Source: Rhizophlyctis rosea (lineage: Eukaryota; Chytridiomycota; Chytridiomycetes; Rhizophlyctidales; Rhizophlyctidaceae). Taken from it: a stretch of 29,451 nucleotides of DNA. How positions within the stretch are numbered: the first letter of the stretch is position 1; each line of letters starts with the position of its first letter. Shown here piece by piece: positions 1 through 10,600 of this stretch. The stretch is taken from positions 1 through 29,451 of the forward strand of contig JADGJC010000418.1 of NCBI GenBank assembly GCA_027596075.1, read 5' to 3'. Under the pieces are notes generated by a model. That model ran no database searches and had not been told where the DNA came from. It saw only the letters and a program-made list of their open reading frames with translations. Position numbers and translations under genes: made by a program.

Positions 1-210
1 GATCGTAATGCTCTCTGCGTCTTTCAGTGGCTTGTGATCTGCTACGTCATTGAGCGTCATGGTTGATGCTTAGCTCACACAAGTCCAACGTCAAAGGGCC
101 CTCATCCATCCACGCGTTTTTCCTCGTGGGCTGCCGATCAGTCCGATCCTTTTCAAAACTTTTGACTTTTCCCAATCTTTTTTGTCGCCAACGGACTTGG
201 GAAGCCCCCG

Positions 211-223
211 AAATATAATATAA
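211..223 (+). promoter_or_regulatory. TATA-like element upstream of the first ORF
   Basis: An A/T-only tract (AAATATAATATAA) lies about 30-45 bases before the ATG at 255, in an otherwise C/T-rich leader. Position and composition fit a TATA box with a short 5' leader. This is inferred from sequence only. Confidence 0.3.
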
Positions 224-254
224 CCCCCTTTCTCACATCTCTGCCTTTCCTGTC

Positions 255-743
255 ATGTTGCAGCTGGCAAAATACCCGAACAAATCGTCTCAATCAGGAG
301 TTATTCTCGCTCTCACTCTGCTTTGCACATCTTCTACTAGCTTTATCAAAAGGCCACCCAAACAATCTGTGCCAACCTTCACGTTACCAGACCAATCTTC
401 GTACGCAACAATGCTGTCTGCAAAGGAGTTAGCTCGCATTCCACGCACAATACCCATTCTGCCATCACATGTTCTCCCATCTCAAGCATCGCGCCCTCAC
501 CCGCCTCGAAGTATCGCATTATCAACTCTACTCGCGTCCTCAGCAGCTCCCCCCAATAATCACCATGTGAATGAATGGACTCACAAAGCCCCCAGCATCG
601 GCAACCTTTCCGATCCAATGCACCATGCTAGAATCAGTGTGCGGGTTGATGTTGACCATGACATTTGGGCGGACGGAGTGCCGGTTGTGGGACGCAGGGA
701 TATCGGGACGGGATCTGATATGCGAGAAGGATCACTAGAGTAG
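255..743 (+). CDS. Hypothetical protein, possibly secreted or membrane-targeted
   Basis: An uninterrupted 162-codon reading frame starting at an ATG just after an AT-rich promoter-like tract. Residues about 15-30 (GVILALTLLCTSSTS) are hydrophobic after a short basic start, as in a signal peptide or signal anchor. The rest is rich in Pro, Ser and His with no recognised domain, and the C-terminus is Gly/Asp/Arg-rich. No intron is needed. I do not recognise a family. The case for a real gene rests on frame length, the start context and the hydrophobic N-terminus; it could still be a chance frame. Confidence 0.35.
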   Translation: MLQLAKYPNKSSQSGVILALTLLCTSSTSFIKRPPKQSVPTFTLPDQSSYATMLSAKELARIPRTIPILPSHVLPSQASRPHPPRSIALSTLLASSAAPPNNHHVNEWTHKAPSIGNLSDPMHHARISVRVDVDHDIWADGVPVVGRRDIGTGSDMREGSLE

Positions 744-1204
744 CAGATAATCCATACCAATTCTGGGACTCTTTTCATGTATCATAGTTATGCGTGTGTT
801 GTATATAGAGACTGTAAAGTACCATAGGCTGTTGCATTTAGATCAGCCAGAAATCGACGAACCGTGTAATCCTCATATATTTTTGCACGATGTTCTTGTG
901 TTATTCGCCGTAAGGTGCAAGTCCTTCAACCTTTGAGCTCCGGGCTAGGGTCAATAATCTGGTGGAAAGTGCCGTCATACGAGTCTCATCTGTTGATGGG
1001 GTCTGTTTACATTTGACTCGGAGAACATCGTTGTCTCAAACAAACACATTTGATGAATGTCCCATATGTTGCATTGCACCGGACGGACGCGTTTGCCCCA
1101 TTTCCATCCAGTGTATTGGACCACATTCCTTCTTTCAATTTCTTCCGGAAGAGAAAAAACCAGTTTTGAAGGTAAACCCTCCAAAAGGACGCTACAACCG
1201 AACC
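744..1204. other. Intergenic region
   Basis: No supported gene. The first 150 bases are AT-rich and probably hold the 3' end of the upstream transcript. From 962 a frame stays open into the next gene but has no ATG before 1205, so it is treated as that gene's leader. Confidence 0.4.
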
Positions 1205-1547
1205 ATGAGAACAAAGCATTTGAAGCCTGATGAAGCACTTATTGATATGGAATCGCACGGGCGGTTACACATTGGAGTGCCGCACATCCCGAGGCGGACA
1301 GTGGGTGTAGTAGGTGAGTTAGGACTCGGAGATCACTCCCGTTTCAAATGTTTCCTCAAATTTCCTCTTACACTCCTTCTCTCGCACAGCTTCACGGAAC
1401 CTGCTTGTCCTTGCTGCTGTGGTTGCCTTATTTGTACTGGATGCCATCTTCAACCTGGCCCACCTATATTCATCTAGACCCCTCGTAGAAAAGCACTACA
1501 TGCTCTTCGCAGATCCACAGCCGCATTTCCGGACGTACATCGAATGA
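1205..1547 (+). CDS. Small single-pass membrane protein, two exons
   Basis: CDS join(1205..1313,1390..1547), 88 residues. The intron at 1314-1389 (76 nt) begins GTGAGT and ends in a pyrimidine-rich TCTCTCGCACAG. The join keeps the frame and opens a strongly hydrophobic segment (NLLVLAAVVALFVLDAIF, about residues 40-57), followed by LAHLYSSRPLVEKHYML and a TGA stop. The N-terminal 38 residues are basic and polar (HIPRRTV before the helix), which predicts a cytosolic N-terminus and a C-terminal tail of about 30 residues in the lumen or outside. The ATG at 1205 is the first in frame; the frame is open further upstream without a Met, so a further 5' exon is possible. No family recognised. The strict splice signals and the membrane helix appearing exactly after the splice support a real gene. 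Confidence 0.6.
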
Positions 1548-2189
1548 GGGCTATGTTGTGGCATTTGATGGTGGTCAAATGAGAGGGTCTTATGTACATA
1601 TGTGATAATAGATTGCAGCTTGTTATGCGGTGGAATGCAGTGAGAATCAGTGGAATCTTGCAGGGCAGACGTTGGCAATCAACTCATGGTGTCAGATTAT
1701 CTAATTTTCTGAAAGCGTTCAGGTTCCAGCAGACTGCATGACCCAATGATGTGAAACGGGTTTCAGGTAGCGCCCACATACGTGCCGATGGGGTATGCCT
1801 GACTCTCCATTGCATCACTCTGAGGATCCAATTCATGCAACACTCCATTGCATGTTCGCCGTCCATCAGTGTTTCAAGTTGCAGACTGAAACATATGTCA
1901 TCAGCGCGTGGCATCCGACCGCAAAATCTAATGAGGGGAGTGTCTTGAGTATCGTTCCGTGGACGCACTCCAGGTCCTACCACATTCTGTCCGCAGCGAC
2001 TCGGCTTTGCAATTAGGCAGTTTGGAATGGGGAAGCGATGACTTTGCATTGGAGTTACTCCCAGGCTAATTTGCCATGCACGAGATTCCGCCCTGGGCAT
2101 CATACCTCTCATTGCGACACAAGCGGAAGTGTAACAAGGCACATCTTTGGCTACCCAATGCACGGTATCTTTAAAGACACTTCCTCTTG
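1548..2189. other. Intergenic region
   Basis: No supported gene. A long minus-strand frame covers much of this stretch, but it runs into the first exons of the plus-strand gene at 2190 and has no recognisable features. The region probably contains the 3' end of the small membrane-protein gene and the promoter of the next gene. Confidence 0.4.
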
Positions 2190-3747
2190 ATGATGAGCTC
2201 AGCGATTGAAGGTCCCGTTCTGACCACGGTGAGTCTCGATGCCCTTTGACCTTTTGACCATATCTGCTTAACACTTTCGGTATATCAGGCCTCAATGACC
2301 CAATCACAAAACTCCAAATCCATCCTTGTCGCTGATGCACCATACTTACCGAACCAAGGAACTTTACGCTGCCCTAGCCTCACGGCGCATTTCAGTTGCA
2401 AAACTAATACCAATCAAGCCGATATGAATAGTACTTTGGCTCCCGTTTCTACCGGTACCGTTGCCGATCCTCTTCCCACGGCCACATCCAAGGAAGCAAA
2501 TGACCCAAAACGAGGCCAATCAACGCAACACAAAGTGCGCTCCGGAATGGATAGTTTTGGGACGATTATGAGCCGAGGAGGAAAGATCATGGATTACAAG
2601 CCGTTCCGGACGTACAGTGTATGGGTCCGCATGCCTGACGGGCACATTGAGCATCGATGGAATATTAGCGAGGTGCGTTCAACGAAGGATGTTTGTGACC
2701 GGATATCGGTGATCAACGGAATTATTGGCAGGAGCGACTCCAAAAATGCCGCCAATTCATTACCAAGGCTGCTGATTTCGACCCTCAAAATGAAAAGCGA
2801 CAGGGAAGAAAACGTGTTGAAGATCCAACATTCGCCAGTCCACCGACCAAGTCTCCTACTTCTTCGGCTTTAGAATCGTGCTGCGCAGGCGGCGGTGTCA
2901 TCGTTCACTACGAACCTCACGTCTTCTACTCTGCTCATGTTCGGCGTCCTGATGGCAGAATTGAGAATTTCAACCGGGTTGCGGCGCAACAGTTTGACAA
3001 GTTTCAACATGAGGAGGGACGAGTGGGGAAAACCAAATCGGGCGGCACGCCGGTTCCATTGACGACATCAACCTCAATTGAGCCTTACGTTGCCGCAGGA
3101 ACACGACTGACTGCAACCAAACCACAAGAGTCAGAGGGCATCGACTTCATTGCGCCGTCGGTGTCGACTCCAACGAGCAAGAAGCGGAAGCGGGAGGTCC
3201 ATGCCCCTGCGACATCATCAGCCAAGTCTGTACACAACAACAGCAAGAAACAAGTAACAACCCAAGCATGTGCAGCATCCCACAATGCTCTCGTCTATAA
3301 TTCTCGTCCTCGACCTCTCCCAAGCCCCATTCACCAGGCGTTCCTACCGCCCTTAATCCAATCGCCCCGCTCCTTGTCCTATGCCCCCCCTACCGCCAGT
3401 ACTTCCCCCCTTTCCATACTCTACCCTCACTCCCAAACGCCGCAAACGCCTTCCACATGGCCGCCTTCCTATCCCGCCGACCATATGCACACAATGAACG
3501 AATACTATCTGAGCGGCTCACATCCCTCAAGGTAAGTGTTGGCAATTGTGGACTTGCATTAAAACACCAGAAGGTAACTTCTTGCCCTTCCACCAATCGG
3601 CTCTCCAGGCGACAGGCAACCTCGCCATCTGCATTTGCGCTTTCCGCTCATGCAGACATGCTGTCATCTGGTGTTGCGTCGCTCAGTAACCTTATTGCTG
3701 CGGATTCTGGGGATCTGCTGGAGGGAAGTTACGGCTTTCGGCCCTGA
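2190..3747 (+). CDS. Protein with a duplicated PDG motif, probably nuclear; family unknown
   Basis: CDS join(2190..2228,2289..2672,2732..3531,3609..3747), 453 residues. The three introns (60, 59 and 77 nt) start GTGAGT, GTGCGT and GTAAGT and all phases agree. Two copies of one motif are visible: copy A (about 116-155) has YKPFRTYS, VRMPDGHIE and then an amphipathic stretch ERLQKCRQFI; copy B (about 201-237) has YEPHVFYS, VRRPDGRIE and AAQQFDKF. Removing the 59-nt intron is what lines up the second half of copy A with copy B, which supports the gene model. After copy B come a basic cluster KKRKRE (possible nuclear signal) and a long Ser/Thr/Pro-rich tail. I do not recognise the family. A regulatory or DNA-linked nuclear role is only a guess. 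A two-codon ATG ATG start lies in exon 1; the ATG at 2295 would give a slightly shorter form. Confidence 0.7.
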
Positions 3748-4086
3748 TTGCGAATGGGCGGAGAATGGTGGTACTTGATTGCAGATGCATAGGATGTAAT
3801 ATACGTAAAACTCAACTTGTAAACCGTTCCTGCAAATAGCAAAGATCTGTACAATTCTGCTAACTGCGACGATATGGGGATCATTTACTGTGACTGGTCT
3901 TTTCACTGGCAAGAAGATGCACGATCGGATATATACAGTTGAACGAGATGTGAATGGTTTGCAGAACGTATGTACATGTAGTTTCAACCAACAGGGACTG
4001 TATCCAGCTCGCTGGACTCCAATCACTTTGAGGTTCACCGGGACCCCGCGACACCGACCGTCCCTGTCCCTTCCTGCAGTATCTCT
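3748..4086. other. Convergent intergenic region
   Basis: This 339-base stretch lies between the 3' end of the PDG-motif gene and the stop codon of the kinase gene on the other strand. It is AT-rich and shows no coding signal; it should hold both 3' untranslated regions. Confidence 0.5.
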
Positions 4087-6664
4087 TTACGTGCCAGCCT
4101 GATGCGGTATGCCGAATCCCGGAGACGGCATTGTGATTTGTGATCGCCGCCTTTGCGCAAGTCTCATCGAGGAGTGATGATGTTGGAGTGCGGCGATTTC
4201 TGGTGCAATCCATTCATGGTTGATGACCTGGAAAGGCACTCAGGTGAATAATGGGTGACGCGAGGAGGTTGATCTAATGGAAAGTACATCTTACCTCTTC
4301 CATGGTTGCTCTTTCGTTATGATCGTATATCAGCATGCGCTCGATTAGATTTGTGCACGCTATGAAGTGCCCAAGTCACAGGCCAATTGTCAGCAGCGCA
4401 AATTAGAAGAGAGGGGAAAGCGACCCTCACATGCATCAACCGAAAACGGGTACTTGAACTCCCCCTTCACAATCTCTTCCTTGTCTTGAAATGGATTTTC
4501 CCCAAAGATGATGGTGAATAGCAAGACTCCCAGGGACCTAAGTTGGTTTTCCTAATCAGCTAAAAGGATTGAGGAAAGAGAAGGGCCCGGCAAAATGAGA
4601 TAGTACCAAACTTCCGCCTCCGGACCTCGGTAGGCATTCCCAGCGGCTACTTCGGGACTGGCAAAGTGGGCCGTGCCATTGAACTTCTCGAACCAGTCGC
4701 TGCGGTGTGTCGGGATATATGACGCAGATCCGAAATCAACGATTTTGACGCGGTACTTGGCATCGATCACGATGTTCTGCCATGTTTGAATTGTACTGGG
4801 GTGTTAGAAATGGCACATTTGTGCCGGCTTAGTAGCAAGATCATATACCTCATCTTTCAGATCCCGATGCACGATACCCTTGCTATGTAGGTAATGGACT
4901 GCCATTGCTATTTGAGCAAATATCTTTTTGCACATTGGTTCAGAGAGTCGAACATCTTCATGATACGCAACTTCAGTAAAGTCAATCGCGTTTGGAAACA
5001 GAAAGCCAACCACATACGTGCATCTACAGGCAAATGTCAAAATCAGAAATGGGTTGTCGCCAATAGTAAAGATAATACCCACCAATACACTCAAACAGAT
5101 CGCAACTCGTTCTCCTCCGAATACTCTTTTCTTGCTCATGTGTCAATCTAAATAGCGGGCCGCAGTCCGTTCCTTGATACTTTTTTTCAGCAGTGCCAGG
5201 TCCGACAGGTGGGGCTCGAAGACCCGGATTGTTGAAGGGATTGAGCTGAGGATTTGTTACATCCCATTGAGTCCCATGCAACTCCGTTATGAGTAGCACG
5301 TAATCTGTTTCGTCGATATGTTCGATGTATCCGATTATATTAGGGTGTCGTAATTGTGAAAGGAGGTGTACTTCAAATGATGTTGAACTATTGTCCTCTC
5401 CAAAGACCCATCCGTCTTGTGTCATCCGATCTTTGAGAATGAATTTGACTGCCACCTTCACGATTCATGTTATTTTGCAGTGGTTGATCAATCGGAAAAA
5501 GCTTATGCTCACCTCTACTCCATCAAGGACCCGGGTTGCGGTCAAAACAAACCCAAAAGCTCCATCTCCCAAAAGGTCGCCGATCTTGCGAAAATATGAC
5601 AAATGATAGATCAGGAAGACTTATACAAAAGTGCGCAAATCCCATTGCTGGGCGGTGCAGTCACCGACCTTATATCGTCGGGAGAATCGTGAACTCAATA
5701 TCTTCCGGCCGCTCATCAACGCGACTACTTCTTGAAGCCGTTTGTTCCGCTCTTCGTCTTCGGGCTGTTCCGACGACTGATCTTTCATCGAGGCATTGAC
5801 TTCCGGTGAGCTGGTGCAGAACGCCACCGCTGCAGGGGGAGCGCTTCCACATTTCACACGGCGAGGTGGTTCTGCCAAGCTTGGAATCTTGCGGACGGCA
5901 GTCGACAGTGGTTGGATTCCACCTTTTATTGTAGTTCCCTCCATTGATGTTGGCGATAAAGTGTCTTTCCGTGTGGAGGATGTTTCAGGAGTTGCAGGAG
6001 TGGATGTAGTAACTGGATGTGGGGTGCATCTACCCCTGTCTGCTGAATTATGTGCCAAAGCCTTTGCTATAGTACTCGCACCACTTGCCGGCCTTTCCGG
6101 ATGATTTGGCCGAGCAGATGATACAGATCGAGCCAATGCTCCACCATGAAAGATTCCGCGTGCTTCTTTCTCATTTTTGTGAAGTACAGAGACTCCGTTA
6201 GTTATCTCAGCTGCAGCGTGTTTGCGTTTTGAGTGAGGAAGACCAGGTGGCTCTAACTTCCGGCGGCCAATGATCGTTGATAACCAACTAGCTTTCCTAT
6301 CTCCAAGACTTAATCGTGGGCGACTGGGGATGAATGATTTATGAGGAGGATGTGGCTTTTGGTTGGGTTGGTGTCGTATCGAAGGTGTTGATTTTGGCGC
6401 ATTGATGTCTTTATCCGCAATTCTTGATCGCCGTGCTGTTACTAAACCACCCCCCTTGCCTTCAGCACTCGAAATTGATGATTTCACGTGGGAGGACTTT
6501 GGCGGTGCTTGAAGGGAGGAAGATGCAGGAAGCTCCTCAAAAATTGTTGCAGCTGAATCCGTCCGAGTTGGCAGCAGGGTTTGATGCGTTGGAGTAGGTG
6601 CACCACCTTTGACCGATGGGACAGGCCTTGGAAGAAACGTTGTTGATGGCGAAGTACCGGTCAT
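4087..6664 (-). CDS. PAS-kinase-type Ser/Thr protein kinase, no PAS domain seen
   Basis: CDS complement(join(4087..4227,4295..4359,4431..4537,4607..4776,4849..4970,5018..5023,5083..5455,5513..5584,5669..6664)), 2052 nt, 683 residues, all phases consistent. Residues 1-325 are Ser/Pro-rich and probably disordered. The kinase domain then shows the Gly loop GDGAFGFV, the VAVK lysine (360), HRDLKDEN (517-524), DFG (537-539) and SPE. Subfamily marks of PAS kinase (yeast Psk1/2, human PASK) are HGTQWD, RRTSCDLFECID, DFGSASY, NAYRGPEAEVW and SLGVLLFTIIFGENPF. In known members the kinase couples nutrient state to glucose partitioning and translation. No PAS sensor domain is visible in the N-terminus or, as far as I could read, upstream. 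Exon 5018..5023 is a 6-nt microexon. A frame-open stretch continues upstream of the chosen ATG, so extra 5' exons are possible. Confidence 0.88.
5018..5023 (-). other. 6-nt microexon in the PAS-kinase-type gene
   Basis: Minus-strand ATGCAC sits between CCTGTAG and GTATGT. With it the message reads ECIDAL-AYHEDVRLSEP, restoring the CIDA of the subfamily; flanking introns are 59 nt (5024-5082) and 47 nt (4971-5017). Skipping it gives one 112-nt intron and ECIVAYHED, also in frame, so both forms are possible. Confidence 0.65.
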
Positions 6665-7670
6665 GCCAACCTTCGAGTGTAGACGTATGGGCTCGCGTTT
6701 GTTGCCGGCACAGGATACAGCAGCACCCAGCTTTGCAAAGTACTATATAATCAATTGGATCTTCTGTCCTGTGAAACGTGTTTTGAACGCCTGTTAGGTG
6801 TTGGCGGACTTCACCGACAATTGAAATATCTTTTGCCGTCACGCCACCTTGCTGCTAGCATATACCAAGGGAGTCTACAGGAAGTGTTGAAGATTTTCGT
6901 GGAATGTTGGACGGACTGCGAAGATCAGAGTTCAGAATTGGCTGGTGAGAAAGTCCCCAACGATGAACCACTTCATTTCTGCTGACATAAGCACCAAATT
7001 CATTTTTCGCTTGCCCCACTCTGACATGGAACCACCAACAGCAACACTAACAAATTGCTGTAGTATGTTCTTACTCATTCTTCTGCACATTGCACTGTCA
7101 TTGATATGTCAAAAGGATCGAAAGGAGACGGAAGTGAGATTTGGAAGGCTGTAACGAATGCGGGGACTGCCAGGGCTGGTCAATGGAGTGGAAGACCTAT
7201 TGACACCACGTCATGATTGAATCGGTGATAGATGAACTCTCATCATCAAAGCCCATTCAACTGGAATAAACAATCTGTACATTGCAAAATCACATCAAAC
7301 GCCAAAATTATCTGACCCACTAGCTCCCTCCTAAAATTGCATGCGATGGTAGAGGGTGATTATCGAAAATTACACCAAGGATTGAAGGCCGGTGAGACGC
7401 AGGACGAAATCAGGGACCAGAATGAGGTTGCATCCCAAATTGTGACACAGCCTATGTCAATTCCAGGGCCTCCAGGGTCAGGGCTGGGGCCAGGGGGGGA
7501 TGTGGTGTCACAGCGCGCCGCCATCCAACAGACGCACCAGCTTCCCTCTGCCCACTTGTTCTCTCAACTGTCATCCACTCTCTTTCTCATAACAATCCCG
7601 GCACAAGGTCCCCATAGGCACAGACAGTCCAGTGCTTTGTGGTTAATCGAAACATCTATTTTCCCACTCA
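6665..7670. other. Divergent promoter region between kinase and VPS41
   Basis: About 1 kb between two divergent genes. On the minus strand the frame of the kinase N-terminus stays open from 6664 to a TAG at about 6740 that could be part of a splice acceptor, so an upstream kinase exon may lie here. No PAS-like sequence was recognised. The plus-strand frame 7346-7678 is Gly/Pro/Gln-rich, overlaps the VPS41 start and looks like leader sequence. Confidence 0.4.
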
Positions 7671-10600
7671 ATGACTGACGAACGCGGTCAGAAAACAGGA
7701 AGTGGAGAAGAGAAGGAGTTGCAGATGGAGCATGTTCACAGTGGCGACAGCGAAGCGGGGTACAGCTTTGAAACAGATGCCGGCGGAAAATTGCCCAGCA
7801 TTGTACAACCAATAGATAGATCCCGACGAGGATTCAAAAGGTCAAGCGCCGCGACAACAAACTCACCCAGCGAAGAACCGGGAGATGGAAACCCAGAGAG
7901 CAATAGCGAAGAAGTGTCAGAGCATTCACGGAAAGAGACGGATGAAGACCAAGGTTCAGAAATCGAGGCAGGCAAGAGCGATAATGGATTGACGGCTGCA
8001 GAGGACCAGCCGCGCGGGTCGACAGGAGGGATTACACAGGCGGGAGCATGCGGTGGCGGGGAAAATGAAGAAGATGAGGATGAGGAAGAAGAGTCCGAAG
8101 TGGAAAGTGAAAGTGATGATGAGAATGAAGATACCGAGGACGAATCAGAAGAGGAAGATGAAGAGCCGAAGTTGAAATATCAAAGATTGGCTGCCTCATT
8201 GAGTGAAACTTTGAAGAAGGACGCCGTCAGCGCAATGGCAGTTTCAGATCGGTTCTTGGTTAGAATTTCGAAAATGTAATGAGTGACAATTTCCTCACGT
8301 CGTCTGTGGTATTGACAGGCACTGGGAACTCATTGGGGAATGGTCCACATTCTTGACCTCATCGGAACGGACGTGAAGAGGTTCCAATCCCACTCAGCCA
8401 CGGTAAATGACATCAGCATCGACACCAATGGAGAGTATGTAGCTAGTGCATCAGATGACGGTACGCGTAATTCTCCCCAAGTTCCATCATGATACCTTTT
8501 TCAGAACCCCTCGCAAATAGGCAAAGTCATAATAAACAGTCTGTACACGCCCGAGGTTCAGACGTTCAATTACAAGCGTCCTGTAAAAGCCGTTTCCCTG
8601 GAGCCTGATTACAGTCGCAAAACTGCTCGACAATTTGTGTCTGGTGGGATGGCGGAGTACCTGCTTCTCAGTGGCAAGGGTATGTTTGCTTGTGATCAAA
8701 GAGAACGCCAAAAGCCACTTCTGAAAAAGAAGGACCAGGTTGGTTCGGCAACAAAGATGTCGTAATACATTCTGGGGAGGGGCCTATATACGCTGTCAAG
8801 TGGCGAGGAAATTTCATAGCATGGGCTAATGAAGCGGTAAGTTTGTGATTCGACACCGTCGGAAGCTTTTCTCACGTGCGTATAGGGTGTCAAAATCTAT
8901 GACGTTGCCAGCCAGCAACGCTTCGCGTACATTGACCGGTCACCGGGCTCCCCACGCGCGGATCTTTTCAGATGCAATTTATGTTGGAAATCGGACATCG
9001 AATTATTCATTGGGTGGGCAAATCACGTGAAGATAGGGGTCATCAAGGTTCGAAAGCAAGTGGAGGTTCATTCACTTTGTATGTTATCTCAATATGCTCC
9101 AGGAGCGGTCGAAGATGGATGTTGCTTCAGGTCTTCCGACCCGATATGTGGACGTTATATGCCAGTGAGTTTCCTCATTTTCCATCAGTATATGCACACG
9201 CCTAACTTTTCATCCAGATTTACCACTGATTTTATTGTGTCTGGTATCGCGCCATTGGACCATTACATCGTGTTACTTTCGTATATGGCTGATATGGCTG
9301 AATTGGCGAATGTTGACGTCATACATGATGGCCCCCGCCAGCGCAAGGTAGCCTCAAACGCTTGTGATTATTACAAAACATTATTGAATAGGCTTGCGGA
9401 CTTTTAGAAAGCGCGAGCGCCGGAAGTTCATGTACTGGATTTACACGGCGAACCAATTGCGAACGATGTCTTATCACTGGTGGGCTTTGAACACTACCAA
9501 GCAAACGATTACAGACTTGGTGCGCCATTGCGAATATCCTTTGATCGATGTCGAAACATACTGAAGAACCACTTCAGAATATCTTCCTGCCGAAAACCCT
9601 GCCGAGAACTCCTTCTACATCGTATCTCCGAAAGATATCGTTGTGGCGAAGCCCCGGGACCTGGAGGACCACATCGAATGGCTTGTTGAGCGAAAGAAAT
9701 ATCATGAGGCTTTGCGCGCTGCAGAAGGGGCAGGCCCCTCCTATGCGGGAAGACTTCAAGTCAATTCGATTGTGGAAATTGGGCAAAAATATATGGGAAC
9801 GTTGATGGAGAGTGGTAAGTTGGGTGTATCGAAGAATCTTTTTTGACTCATCTCTTACTGTGATGTGAAGGCCAATACGAGGAAGCAGCGAAGACATGCC
9901 CAAAGGTGTTGAGGTCTGATGCACAGTTATGGGAGCATTGGATATATTCCTTTGTGGAAGCGAAGCAGCTCTCGGTGCGTTGCACAGCTTGAAATATGAG
10001 TGGATCCATTGACCAACTTTCCATGCAGATTATTAGACCTTACATTCCGGTGGATAACCCCAAACTAAGCAGCACTGTGTATGAACTAGTTTTAGTTCAT
10101 TACCTGAATTCTGATTTGGAGGTGAGTTTTCAATCGAGTGGGAAGCATGCGCGATAAACGCCACTGGAAGAGTCAAATCAACTTGCTACAGACTTTTGTT
10201 CAAATCCTCAAACAATGGCCCTCGTCGATCTATAATATTACTCACGTCATAGATGCTGTGGAACTTGCCCTTAAAAGCAATCCCGACAACCGCCTCTTGA
10301 TGGATTCGGCCACTGAATTGTAAGCATTCGCCAGCGAGGGTTTAAAACTTCACTCTAATGCCACGCTATCAGGTATCGATTCGCCAAACGATGGGATATG
10401 GTGCTCTTTTACGGCTTGAAGTTGCGGCAGCCAGCTGTCCTCCCGATGATCCAGCGCTACAACCTCTATGCATTTGTCGAGGAACACATTATGCTCATCA
10501 TGGAATATGATCAGCATATGGTTGATAATGACCCGACAGTTGCTGAAGAGATAGCCCGAGCTGTTACTCATCAAGAGGAACGGACGGAGTTGGGTGATGT

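Noticed and set aside
1684..2343. A 219-codon minus-strand reading frame
   Set aside because: It overlaps the first two exons of the plus-strand PDG-motif gene, shows no domain or membrane pattern, and its composition looks like antisense sequence.
7346..7678. Gly/Pro/Gln-rich frame before VPS41
   Set aside because: It overlaps the VPS41 start in another frame, lacks a domain and looks like leader sequence.
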